Positions 1-5,904 of a stretch of 10,442 nt of DNA are shown piece after piece. The notes beneath the pieces are model-generated. The model was not told the DNA's origin and did no database searches. It saw nothing but the letters and a program-made list of their open reading frames with translations. The position numbers and the translations under genes were made by a program. The stretch's first letter is position 1. Each line of letters opens with the position of its first letter. This DNA comes from Baffinella frigidus (taxonomy: Eukaryota; Cryptophyceae; Cryptomonadales; Baffinellaceae): positions 87,505 through 97,946 of the forward strand of contig MU646660.1 of the NCBI GenBank assembly GCA_026770585.1, written 5' to 3'.

Positions 1-164
1 CATTTTATGTGCAGGACCTTTTCGAACTTGTCGAGGCCGCCGCTCAGCGTCGCCTTGCGGAGATACGAGGCGTCCGAGAGCGCGTCGACGTCGTCCCTGC
101 GGAGCATTTTCCCGTTAGGACCAGCGAGATTTGACCAGTTGACAAACACGACCGCGGAGTGGAG
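1..164 (-). CDS. Gene 1, left-edge exon (partial), unknown protein
   Basis: Read on the minus strand, 54 whole codons run from 164 to 3 with no stop and continue past the window edge. Third codon positions are almost all G or C, and the other frames have poorer codon use or stop. The product begins with a hydrophobic strand followed by NWSNLAGPNGK, which holds a possible N-glycosylation sequon (NWS), then a charged helical stretch containing LRRDDVDALSDASYLRK. An in-frame TAG at 167-165 immediately precedes it and doubles as a pyrimidine-rich 3' splice site (CCCCTCGTAG), so this is an internal exon starting in phase 0. Exon 3 of the same strand ends in phase 2, so the two cannot be joined directly; a small exon or another splice must lie between. 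The protein family is not recognised. Membership of gene 1 is inferred from strand, codon use and position. Confidence 0.6.
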
Positions 165-374
165 CTACGAGGGGAGGCGTGACGAGGCCGGAGGGCTCAA
201 GCTGCCCGCAACCACCCCGGACCACGCAAGAGTGCAGGGCTGACCTGGGAAAACAAGCCAATTCACACGGAATTTGTAACACCTTGCCGAAATTTCGATT
301 TTTCTGTGGGAAGAATGTCCACTTATGAACTTAAGAAATAGTCGAATTCGACTGTTTCTCCTGTGGGCCACTCT

Positions 375-407
375 GCCCTAGAATCTTGCGTGGGAGACCC
401 CAGAGGA
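375..407. repeat. Junction repeat copy flanking the element at 411
   Basis: On the plus strand this holds GGAGACCCCAGAGGACAG. Nearly the same sequence (one base different) stands immediately left of the second element, ending at 773. To the right of each element comes the other half of the match: GTCCCCGCAGAAGT is contiguous at 591-604, and in the other copy it is interrupted by about 15 extra bases (916-945). The two insertion sites are therefore related duplicates rather than independent targets. Confidence 0.6.
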
Positions 408-591
408 CAGGTAGAGCGCTTGCGGGAAATTTTTTCGGATTCCACGGGAAATATTTTCAGAAGTTCAGAACTTTTGTACCAGGACGTGACATGAAACCGG
501 TCCATCTAAACGATTCTGGTACAAATTCTCTGAAAATCTGAAAAAAAATCCCGTTGAAACCCGACAAGTTTTCCCGCAAGCGCTCTACCAG
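408..591 (+). mobile_element. Palindromic introner-like element, GTAGAGCG ends, CAG flanks
   Basis: The element proper is 411-588. Its left end reads GTAGAGCGCTTGCGGGAAA and its right end is the reverse complement, so the terminal inverted repeats are about 19 bp with further imperfect pairing inwards. It is flanked by CAG at 408-410 and 589-591, a likely 3-bp target duplication. On the plus strand the left end supplies GT after CAG and the right flank supplies AG, giving a ready-made 181-bp GT...AG intron. It has no coding capacity. The core contains GTCCATCTAAA and CTGGTACAAA motifs that recur near 4870-4897. It lies antisense to gene 1, where the right end gives no AG. Confidence 0.7.
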
Positions 592-630
592 TCCCCGCAG
601 AAGTCCAGGCCCTTGGGAAGGGTATTCCTT

Positions 631-670
631 GCTCGTTCTTGGAGCCGTTTGCTCGTTCTTGGAGCCGTTT
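631..670. repeat. 20-bp exact tandem duplication
   Basis: The unit GCTCGTTCTTGGAGCCGTTT occurs twice head to tail with no mismatch (631-650, 651-670). It lies in the gene 1 intron region between the two palindromic elements. Exact identity points to a recent slippage or repair event. No function is evident. Confidence 0.9.
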
Positions 671-770
671 TACTGGTAAAAGATGACTTTTGAGAACCAT
701 GTCCCCTGAAACATTGACTTTTGAATACCCCCCCTCGAGCCCTGCGTGGCACCCCGGAGACCCCAGAGGG

Positions 771-916
771 CAGGTGAAAAATCGAGAAATTGGAGTCATT
801 TGGTCAACTTTTGAGAAATTTAGTACCATGAATTTCTCAAAAGTGGACAAAATGGCTCCAATTTCCCCATTTTCCCATTTTTCGGTGGCCAACTTCTCGG
901 GACAGCGCTCTACCAG
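771..916 (+). mobile_element. Left-truncated introner-like element
   Basis: The region 774-913 matches the core and right end of the element at 5903-6079. Shared blocks include AATCGAGAAATTGGAG, GGCTCCAATTTCCCCATTTT and GGTGGCCAACTTCTC. It keeps the right terminus CGCTCTAC but has lost about 35 bases of the left arm. Even so, its left end still reads CAG followed by GT, and its right end is followed by CAG, so a 143-bp GT...AG intron remains possible on the plus strand. On the minus strand its right end forms the 3' boundary of gene 1 exon 3 (TG before GTAGAG), so this element may supply that splice donor. Confidence 0.65.
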
Positions 917-1049
917 TCCGCGGCGACCGCGTCCCCGCAGAAGTACGCCGTCACGGCGTAGTTTGTGCTCGAGCATCTCGTTGCGCCCTGGCTCGTGTCG
1001 AGCCCCAGCCGCCCATCGAACTGCTCGGGCTCGTGCCCGAACTTGCCTC
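914..1049 (-). CDS. Gene 1, exon 3
   Basis: The exon has 2 + 44x3 + 2 bases. It begins after a CCCCCGCAG 3' splice site and its first two bases complete a Gly codon left by exon 2 (phase 1). Third positions are nearly all G or C, whereas the antisense frame is much weaker. The product starts GKFGHEPEQFDGRLGLDT and later has a Cys-Ser-Ser and an AYFCGD segment, so two cysteines lie in the presumed luminal part. It ends GAC TG before GTAGAGCG, in phase 2. That donor is the end of the inserted palindromic element, and the stop TAG would follow directly if it were not spliced. No domain is recognised. Confidence 0.7.
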
Positions 1050-1515
1050 CTGCGGGGGTGAGCGTACAGGAGAGATATTTCAAAATTGTTGCCAAAAAAT
1101 CAGCGTCTGTGCCGCACATGCTCGACGCATTGTGCCACATGCTGTACCCCGTGTCGGCCGCTCATACGAGCATTTTCCAGATGGATTTTAAGTTCCATTT
1201 CTCACAGGACAATTTTCATAAGAACAAGATTGTCGGTAATTGATTCCTGGTACAAATTTTACGACACACATGTAAACGAAGGAGTTTGTAAAGCCCTTTA
1301 ATGACAAAATGTTTGGACCGATTTCGGAGTCGGAAAGTTGCAATTCCGGAGAAAACGGAGAAAACGGGATTGACGGCTTTAGAAGTCCAGGTTATGGACC
1401 TTTTGCCCAACAGATCATGGCTTCGATAGGGAAACATGAAAAAAAGATGGACCGAATCGTGTGTGAATCGGCTTTTGACAAAAAGAAGACCCGCTTTTTC
1501 ACCCGCGCCACTCTC

Positions 1516-1558
1516 CTTTTTTGCCCTTTTTGCTTTCTTTTTTGCCCTTTTTGCTTTC
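1516..1558. repeat. Pyrimidine-rich tandem repeat
   Basis: Two near-identical copies of a block containing TTTTGCCCTTTTTGCTTTC stand head to tail inside the gene 1 intron. It is low-complexity sequence and gives spurious Phe/Cys-rich reading frames. Confidence 0.75.
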
Positions 1559-1605
1559 CTAGATTCTTCGAGTCCATAACCTGTGACAGGTTTTCAATTT
1601 TGTTC

Positions 1606-1808
1606 ATAGAGCTGGTCTCTCATTACTTGACACTTTTCTGGGATCGAAAAACTTCTAAACTTCCAAACTCTTTTAGTCAACTCACCTGAAATTTACTACA
1701 GCGAAATTTACGCTGTGGTAAATTTCATACGAGTTGACTAAAAGAGTTTGAAAGTTTGGAAGTTTTTCGACCCCAGAAAAGTGTCAAGTCATCACAGACC
1801 CGCTCTAC
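1606..1808. mobile_element. Long palindrome with diverged GTAGAGCG-type ends
   Basis: Arms from about 1611 and 1801 pair inwards almost to a 7-base centre near 1707. Outer pairs include GGTCTCTCATTACTTGACAC against GTGTCAAGTCATCACAGACC, and inner pairs include AGTTTAGAAG-type and AGTTGACTAAAAGAGTTT blocks. The right end reads CCGCTCTACC, matching the terminus of the 411-588 element. The left end (ATAGAGCTGG) is diverged. The core is unrelated to the other members, so only the ends are shared. No reading frame is present. Confidence 0.6.
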
Positions 1809-1819
1809 CCGTGCCACTT

Positions 1820-2056
1820 ATTGTAGAAATGGGCTCCGCGCGGATTTCTAAAACGTGAGGTGAGGAGGTCAGGAACATCTTTTTGAGAAAAAATCGTCGA
1901 AAATGAACTTTTGTGCTATCTTGAGGGTGGTTGATTCTATTTTAGGCATCTTGCCCATGCTTAAGATAGCATAAAAGTTTGTTTTCGACGTTTTTTTCTC
2001 GAAAAGACGTTTTTCCTGACCTGACCTTGAATCCGCGCGGAGCCCATTTCTACAAT
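1820..2056. mobile_element. Palindromic element, family 2, copy 1
   Basis: The left end ATTGTAGAAATGGGCTCCGC is repeated inverted at the right end. Inside are paired AGGTCAGGAA/TTCCTGACCT blocks and a TGCTATCTTGAG / CTTAAGATAGCA pair. A diverged second copy with the same ends and internal order is at 7889-8091. There is no coding content, so it behaves like a non-autonomous palindromic transposon. It sits directly beside the preceding palindrome inside the gene 1 intron. Confidence 0.7.
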
Positions 2057-2127
2057 AATTCCGTTAATCCCGTCAATTCCGGCATTCCTGGAATTGGGAT
2101 GACAGGAAGCCCAAAATCGCCGTTATT

Positions 2128-2370
2128 CAGTCCGAACCGGAAGATAAACTCGACCGTGACTGTCATTCGTAGGAACCCCCCTATGCCCCTAGGGAATTAC
2201 CCCGTAGGGCATATGGATTTTGCGAAGTACCCTGGCCAGGGTACTTAAAAAGAATCAGACCTCAGAACCAATTCAAAAGTTGATTCATGGAAAATTCTAG
2301 GGAAATTCTCCTCAATAGTAGCGGGCCTGAATGAAGTGACTGATCCGAGTTTAATTTCCGGTTCGGACTG
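2128..2370. repeat. Palindrome with nested smaller hairpins
   Basis: CAGTCCGAACCGGAAGATAA and following bases (2128-2152) pair with 2346-2370 at 23 of 25 positions. Two smaller palindromes lie inside: an imperfect TATGCCC...GGGCATA at 2182-2213, and a perfect 22-bp palindrome AAGTACCCTGG/CCAGGGTACTT at 2225-2246. The 2182-2213 hairpin carries the CCCTACGG-type motif seen again at 4.0, 5.4, 5.9, 6.8 and 9.1 kb. Confidence 0.75.
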
Positions 2371-2376
2371 TTATTG

Positions 2377-2650
2377 GAGGGTGGAGTAGCAGACCAAAAG
2401 TTGTCGATACCCCCCTTAAATTAGATGGCAAAAGTGGAGGAAAACGTTTTTTTCTCTCCGGAAGGGCCCGCCTGGGTGAAGTAAAACCCACGAAGAGCCA
2501 TTTTAGGAGATGTTCCCCCACTCCTCCGTAAAATCTGAAACCACATTTTTGAACCAACTTTCAATTCTGTTGTACAAATGTGGTCTCAGATTTTACGGAG
2601 GAGTAAGGGAACATCATGTTACCACACAAAAAGCCTGCTACCCCACCCTC
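2377..2650. repeat. Nested palindrome pair
   Basis: Outer arms GAGGGTGGAGTAGCAG (2377-2392) and its near reverse complement (2635-2650) enclose an inner palindrome at 2509-2615. The inner arms begin GATGTTCCCCCACTCCTCCG and pair with a block ending AGGGAACATC. The inner loop contains TTGTACAAA. It lies in the gene 1 intron and has no coding potential. Confidence 0.7.
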
Positions 2651-2731
2651 TCTTATTGCCGTAATCCCGTTTATTCCGAGATAGAATCCTGTGAGGAATG
2701 CCTGGAATGGGCCTAACTCCACCTCCTACAT

Positions 2732-2756
2732 GCTCGTGCCCGAACTCACCTCCTGC
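2732..2756 (-). repeat. Copy of the exon 3 splice-acceptor region
   Basis: Twenty-three of 25 bases match 1029-1053, the boundary of intron 2 and exon 3. The copy therefore has a CAG 3' splice site followed by GAG and GAGTTCGGGCACGAGC-like exon sequence. The two changes turn GGCAAG into GGTGAG, so CAG-GAG-GTGAGT puts a good 5' splice site three bases after the acceptor. The match ends after the exon start, so this is a fragment and not a full exon. Confidence 0.7.
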
Positions 2757-2864
2757 CAGGATGAGAGTATGTTGGAGTATGTTGGGGGGGGGCAGTGGAG
2801 GGGCGCGCTCGCCCTTATCCACGGGGAGGGATGGAGGGAGGGCTAACAGCACTCTCATAGTACC

Positions 2865-3037
2865 TGGATCTGGTTTTAGATTCGTATAGTGGCTCGTTCT
2901 GGTACAAATAATAAAACGAACGGGGCTACAAGTCACTTGTAGCCCCGTTCGTTTAATTATTTGTCACTTGTTCTAGCCCCGTTCGTTTTATTATTTGTAC
3001 CAGAACGAGCCACTTTACGAATCTAAAACCAGATCCA
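2865..3037. mobile_element. Palindromic element near the gene 1 intron 2 donor
   Basis: The left arm TGGATCTGGTTTTAGATTCG (2865 on) is matched by an inverted right arm ending at 3037. Pairing continues through GTGGCTCGTTCTGGTACAAA and an AACGAACGGGGCTA block. The right side carries an additional copy of the AGCCCCGTTCGTTT block, so the centre is duplicated. It begins 16 bases after the splice donor at 3053. It has no coding content. Confidence 0.75.
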
Positions 3038-3053
3038 ATCACTATTAACTCAC

Positions 3054-3162
3054 CCGCATCCACGGAGTATCCGCGCTCGACGTCTTCTAGCGTTTCCACT
3101 CGGAAGAGCTTAGTCGTGACGCTGTCCACGGCGGCGTTCCGGGTGTACTCCCGCACGAATTT
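3054..3162 (-). CDS. Gene 1, exon 2
   Basis: Thirty-six codons plus one base (phase 1) read KFVREYTRNAAVDSVTTKLF and on to GYSVDA. Codons end mostly in G or C. The donor is GCGG before GTGAGT. Two acceptors 12 bases apart are both in frame: TTCGCAG ending at 3163 (used here) and CTCCCAG ending at 3175, which would add four residues (SCSQ). The exon follows exon 1 in phase 0 and leads into exon 3 in phase 1, and both joins keep the frame. The segment is charged and soluble, and would lie beyond the membrane segment of exon 1. No domain is recognised. Confidence 0.7.
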
Positions 3163-3257
3163 CTGCGAACAGCTCTGGGAGTCAGGCGAAAGGGGGGCAA
3201 AGGGGTTGCTGTGCTCCAACAAACGGAGGGAGGCAGGGATATTCGGCGGGGGCGTAC
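3163..3257 (-). other. Gene 1 intron 1 (short)
   Basis: The donor GAC before GTACGC and the acceptor TTCGCAG give 95 bases; the alternative CTCCCAG acceptor gives 83. A C/T-rich tract precedes the acceptor on the minus strand. Unlike the other introns it contains no palindrome, so it may be an older, ordinary intron. Confidence 0.6.
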
Positions 3258-3494
3258 GTCTTTGCGGTCCCAGATGTACCCCCAATGCTCGTCCGGGCCG
3301 CGATCTGAGGCGGGTACGTGCCCGTCCTTGAGGTCGTCATTCATGCTCTCCACGTTGGCCACCATGTTCGCCCAAATGATCAGGATGGCTGGGACTATGA
3401 CCCACCACTTGTACTGATCCCACAGGCCACCGATGCTCCAACGTGCTGCCGCCGGCTGCCTGTTGCGCTGAAAAACGTTCGCGCGCGATTGCAT
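3258..3494 (-). CDS. Gene 1, first exon with membrane anchor
   Basis: The exon has 79 codons and starts at ATG 3494. An in-frame TAG lies 18 bases upstream, so this is the first available start. The first 29 residues carry several arginines. Residues 30-46 form one hydrophobic segment (WWVIVPAILIIWANMVA), and the rest is polar and acidic, ending WGYIWDRKD. Basic residues before a single membrane span suggest a type II protein, anchored near its N-terminus with the bulk outside the cytosol, for example in the Golgi. The exon ends in phase 0 at a GTACGC donor. It diverges from gene 2, whose start codon is 344 bases away. The family is not recognised. Confidence 0.7.
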
Positions 3495-3838
3495 CGCGGG
3501 CGAAACTCCCTAAAAAAAACTGCCCTCCGCGCCTCCCTCTCTCTACAGACGGTGCGCGAGCCACGCGCACCCCTTGCGTCCCCCGTTGTTATTTTTTGGT
3601 CCTCGAGTACCGGCAAAATCTGGGCGATCCGGGGAACTCCGGCACAAATTGCAATGCATGGTGAGGCGAGGAGGTCTGGCCACGAGCCAGCGAGGCGCCG
3701 CGACAATTTGACGCCGCAGCGGGGCGCAGGTCGTCTTCTGCCTGTTGTCGTATCCGGTGTGTCTGTTTGGACCAAGAGCGTTCCTGGCACTTTCCCGGTT
3801 AACCTCTGCTTCTGGGCGTGGCAGGAGGGGAAGGCGGG
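3495..3838. promoter_or_regulatory. Spacer between divergent start codons
   Basis: This GC-rich spacer separates the two outward-facing first exons, so it should hold both 5' untranslated regions and a shared or back-to-back promoter. No TATA box is convincing. It is free of the palindromic elements that fill the introns. The one clear local structure is the palindrome at 3551-3571. Confidence 0.45.
3551..3571. repeat. 8-bp-arm palindrome in the divergent spacer
   Basis: GGTGCGCG and CGCGCACC flank five bases, an exact inverted repeat. Its place between divergent genes would suit a regulatory protein site or a hairpin in a leader, but neither is shown. Confidence 0.5.
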
Positions 3839-3904
3839 ATGGATGGCAGGCGGAAAGGGATCTGGAACTTGGCGCTTCTGTTCTTGCTTCTCGTGTACGG
3901 AATG
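3839..3904 (+). CDS. Gene 2, first exon with signal anchor
   Basis: Twenty-two codons from ATG 3839 read MDGRRKGIWNLALLFLLLVY and then GM. An in-frame TAA lies upstream at 3800, so this is the first ATG. Basic residues followed by a strongly hydrophobic stretch are typical of a signal anchor. The exon ends at ATG before GTGCGT, a good donor, in phase 0. If unspliced, the frame runs on to a stop at about 4003, partly through a sequence that is repeated inverted at 5.5 kb, which favours splicing. A short basic tail plus membrane anchor suits a type II Golgi glycosyltransferase and fits the GT10-like exons far downstream. The link to those exons is inferred. Confidence 0.55.
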
Positions 3905-3951
3905 GTGCGTCCCCAGCGACCGCGACGCCCATCCCCGATGGAGAACGCTGC

Positions 3952-4150
3952 TGTGCTTGCTTGCTGTGCTCGTGAACCTCCACCAGCCCTCACAAGTTCA
4001 TAGGCTAACGGCCTGAAAATGGGGTAGTTAGGCCTACGGCATTGCCTAGGACCTCCTACCGTAGGCCGAGACTTTTTGGTCCTAGGATCCCTCGGCCTAC
4101 GGTAGGAGGTCCTAGGCAATGCCGTAGGCCTAACTACCCCATTTTCAGGC
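3952..4150. repeat. Inverted segmental duplication, copy 1, with 60-bp-arm hairpin
   Basis: Bases 4011-4150 form a perfect palindrome: 60-base arms, starting GCCTGAAAATGGGGTAGTTA, around a 20-base loop. The arms contain CCTAGGACCTCCTACCGTAG. The whole block, with about 60 bases of left flank, recurs in opposite orientation at 5342-5530. Arms and loop are identical in both, and the flank differs at one base over the best-aligned stretch. Such perfection implies a recent origin or continuing gene conversion. Confidence 0.9.
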
Positions 4151-4207
4151 AGTTACCCCATTAAAGTGGCTCAAACAGTGCCCTGGAAGGTCTTCGACTT
4201 GACCGTG

Positions 4208-4233
4208 CATCGGGGTCGGATCCGACCCCGATG
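4208..4233. repeat. Perfect 26-bp palindrome
   Basis: CATCGGGGTCGGA is followed at once by its reverse complement. Flanking CTTGAC and GTCAAG extend the symmetry with a small offset. It lies in the intron between gene 2 exons 1 and 2. The role is unknown. Confidence 0.85.
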
Positions 4234-4410
4234 TCAAGGTAGATCGAAAAAATTCCAGCGCACTATCTGAGCCACCTCCAAGGGCTAGTGGCTCCCGCTG
4301 GAGTCTGGCTGTCACATTCAACAGAACCAGATGTTCTCGTAGCAAGCTTGCTCCGCTCCCAGGCGCCCTGGCCCTGATTGCCGGCATCGCGCCAACGCAT
4401 GACCGCGCAG

Positions 4411-4749
4411 GTGTGGTTCCTCCTTCCCGCCATGGACTTCAGCCTGGCGAAGCGATTCGGGTGGGGGGGCAGGGGATCGGCGAGACGCCAATCCCCAGCT
4501 GAAGGTTGCAAGGGGTTCGGGTACGTGGAGGTATGCCAAGAGCGGGACAGCTACGCGAGGGCGCACCGGAAATGGCTGAGCCTGAGGGACGCGCGGCGCC
4601 CCCCGTGCTCCAAGGCTGCGAACAAGCAGCGACTTTACCTGGCGGAATCTGCGTTTGCAGAGCACAAGAACAGGCCGGGGTTCCTCTCGTCGGCTGCGGT
4701 CCGAATCCCGCCGCAGTTGACTAAATCGTGCAGGTTTTGTACCGGGGAG
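4411..4749 (+). CDS. Gene 2, probable second exon
   Basis: An open frame with mostly G or C third bases begins after the CCGCGCAG acceptor at 4410, in phase 0 like the donor of exon 1. The product starts VWFLLPAMDFSLAKRFGWGG, and later has GFGYVEVCQERDSYARAHRK and a basic, Cys-containing stretch up to about 4680. No family is recognised; it could be the stem region of a type II enzyme. The 3' end is uncertain. Donors in phase 0 are at 4698 (GCG before GTCCGA) and 4749 (GAG before GTAACT). The last 50 bases hold TTGACTAAA and TTTGTACC motifs typical of the repeats, so the earlier donor is plausible. An ATG at 4399 offers an alternative start for a separate gene. Confidence 0.5.
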
Positions 4750-4765
4750 GTAACTAAACCAGGGA

Positions 4766-4897
4766 GGGTTTGTACCGGGACCCCCTTGATTGGTCAACAG
4801 TCGTGGGACGCTCGGTCGGACCCGAGCGTTTTAGTCCCGGACCTGAAAAGATTTAATTTCGGGACCTGTCCATCTAAAATATTTATGGTACAAACCC
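4766..4897. repeat. Palindromic element with TTTGTACC arms
   Basis: GGGTTTGTACC at 4766 pairs with GGTACAAACCC ending at 4897. Inside is a second hairpin, ACGCTCGG...CCGAGCGT at 4808-4829. The right part has GTCCATCTAAA then TGGTACAAA, the same order as in the core of the 411-588 element, so the two share ancestry in part. Confidence 0.65.
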
Positions 4898-5034
4898 AGC
4901 TATTCTAAAGCCTTCAAAGTACGAAATGGCTCAAACGCCAAGCCAAATCTGAATTTAAGTCTCTTTAGGAACGCGAAGAGTTTGTGTTGGGAGGGGGAGT
5001 CGGAATCCGACTTCAACGGCTCGATTTCGAAAAT

Positions 5035-5275
5035 CGCTGGCGGGCAGCCTCGTGTGGTACCGTTGCGGCTGCCTCGTTATCCACCACCTCACACGTCCCG
5101 TTGCACGCCACCACCTGCCAGGGGGTTAAGTGGACCACTTAACTCGTCCACTTTCTCTTCTCACCCGCGTAAAGTCAACAACACCCCCGTTTTGCATGGT
5201 GAAAGCACACGCCCGTGGCGGCGTCCTCGTTATCCACCACCTCACACGTCGCGTTGCACGCAACCACCTGGTCAG
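5035..5275 (+). repeat. Dispersed repeat family 3, plus-oriented copies
   Basis: The unit includes GGCAGCCTCGTGTGGTACCG, CACCACCTCACACGTCCCGT, the 17-bp palindrome TTAAGTGGACCACTTAA with a central mismatch, and TCCACTTTCTCTTCTCACCC. Bases 5035-5200 match 6546-6715 in reverse orientation almost base for base. A partial second unit follows at about 5215-5275. The frame encoding TSRCTPPPARGLSGPLNSST is open here and in the other copies. Confidence 0.8.
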
Positions 5276-5341
5276 AGTTCCCGTTGCAAGCCACCACCGG
5301 CGTCCTCGTTATCCACCAGTCGGATTCCGGTGGTGGATAAC

Positions 5342-5530
5342 GAAAATGGGGTAGTTAGGCCTACGGCATTGCCTAGGACCTCCTACCGTAGGCCGAGGGA
5401 TCCTAGGACCAAAAAGTCTCGGCCTACGGTAGGAGGTCCTAGGCAATGCCGTAGGCCTAACTACCCCATTTTCAGGCCGTTAGCCTATGAACTTGGGAGG
5501 GCTGGTGGAGGTTCACGAGCACAGCAAGCA
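5342..5530. repeat. Inverted segmental duplication, copy 2
   Basis: This is the reverse complement of 3952-4150, hairpin included (arms and loop 5342-5477, loop GGATCCTAGGACCAAAAAGT). About 50 bases of flank to the right match the left flank of copy 1. The first base or two of the left arm differ from copy 1. The two copies lie 1.2 kb apart and could pair with each other. Confidence 0.9.
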
Positions 5531-5538
5531 AGCACACA

Positions 5539-5675
5539 CGTCCCGTTGCAAGCCACCACCTGCCAGGGGGTTAAGTGGACCACTTAACTCGTCCACTTTC
5601 TCTTCTCACCCGCCTGAAGTCAACAACACCCCCGTTGAAAGTCACCACCGGAATCCGACTTCAACGGCTCGGTTT
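5539..5675 (+). repeat. Repeat family 3, partial copy, with a CGGAATCCGACTT motif
   Basis: CACCACCTGCCAGGGGGTTA and the TCTCTTCTCACCCGC tract repeat the block at 5095-5170. It then switches to a GGAATCCGACTTCAACGGCT segment that also occurs at about 5003-5035, so two repeat modules have been joined in new order. Confidence 0.75.
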
Positions 5676-5801
5676 CGAAAACCGATAATTCGCTCAGGCC
5701 ATGAGGGTTGGTGGTTGTGTTGGGAGGGGGCGAGCTTGTTGCGCAACAGTACACGTGCGTTGCTGTGTTGGTAGAGGGGGCCTCACGGTAGACTACAGGG
5801 G

Positions 5802-5904
5802 TACCTCGCTCCTAAGAACGCCCCCCCCCCTGGGACCAAGATAGGGCCCTAGGCATATTCCTACTGTAGGGTCCTAGGGGGGGGAGCTTTCTTATGAGCG
5901 AGGT
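5802..5904. repeat. Palindromic element abutting the element at 5903
   Basis: TACCTCGCTCCTAAGAACGC on the left pairs with a right arm ending TTCTTATGAGCGAGGTA, each followed inward by C or G runs. The centre holds TAGGGCCCTAGG and CTGTAGGGTCCTAG. Its right end overlaps the first two bases of the neighbouring introner-like element. A single arm (GGTACCTCGTTTCTAAG) reappears at about 10064-10080. Confidence 0.65.

Larger units (their letters stand above)
165..913 (-). other. Unresolved intron region of gene 1 with palindromic elements
   Basis: This stretch lies between the left-edge exon and exon 3 of gene 1. It holds two palindromic elements, a 20-bp tandem duplication and a duplicated junction sequence, each listed separately. 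Outside these, 165-374 and 671-770 show no convincing coding pattern. The phase mismatch of the flanking exons (2 into 0) means that at least one small exon or an unusual splice site should be here, but I could not place it. A candidate 3' splice site on the minus strand is the CACGCAG just after the element at 774-916. Confidence 0.4.
1050..3053 (-). other. Gene 1 intron 2, about 2 kb of stacked palindromes
   Basis: The donor is GCGG before GTGAGTTAATAG at 3053 and the acceptor is CCCCCGCAG ending at 1050. Phase 1 on both sides makes the join exact. The intron is much lower in GC than the exons. It contains at least five palindromic elements almost end to end, plus a copy of its own acceptor region at 2732-2756. 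A GC-rich patch at about 1110-1175 is open on both strands but has no clear splice context; I leave it uncalled. Confidence 0.65.

Noticed and set aside
949-1060. Plus-strand frame antisense to gene 1 exon 3
   Set aside because: It has weaker codon use, and the minus reading joins exactly in phase with exon 2.
1100-1180. GC-rich patch that might be an exon on the plus strand (VPHMLDALCHMLYPV)
   Set aside because: It is open on both strands, lacks a convincing donor, and lies inside the gene 1 intron. Too weak to call.
2619-2936. Minus-strand frame through the copied acceptor region at 2732-2756
   Set aside because: The resemblance to exon 3 stops after the first few codons, and the rest is G-rich low-complexity and palindromic sequence.
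3905-4003. Unspliced extension of gene 2 exon 1 to the stop near 4003
   Set aside because: A good GTGCGT donor is available, and the extension runs into sequence that is part of the inverted duplication at 5.5 kb.
4318-4797. Minus-strand frame opposite the gene 2 exon at 4411
   Set aside because: Third-position GC is stronger on the plus strand, and the plus frame begins at a 3' splice site in the right phase.
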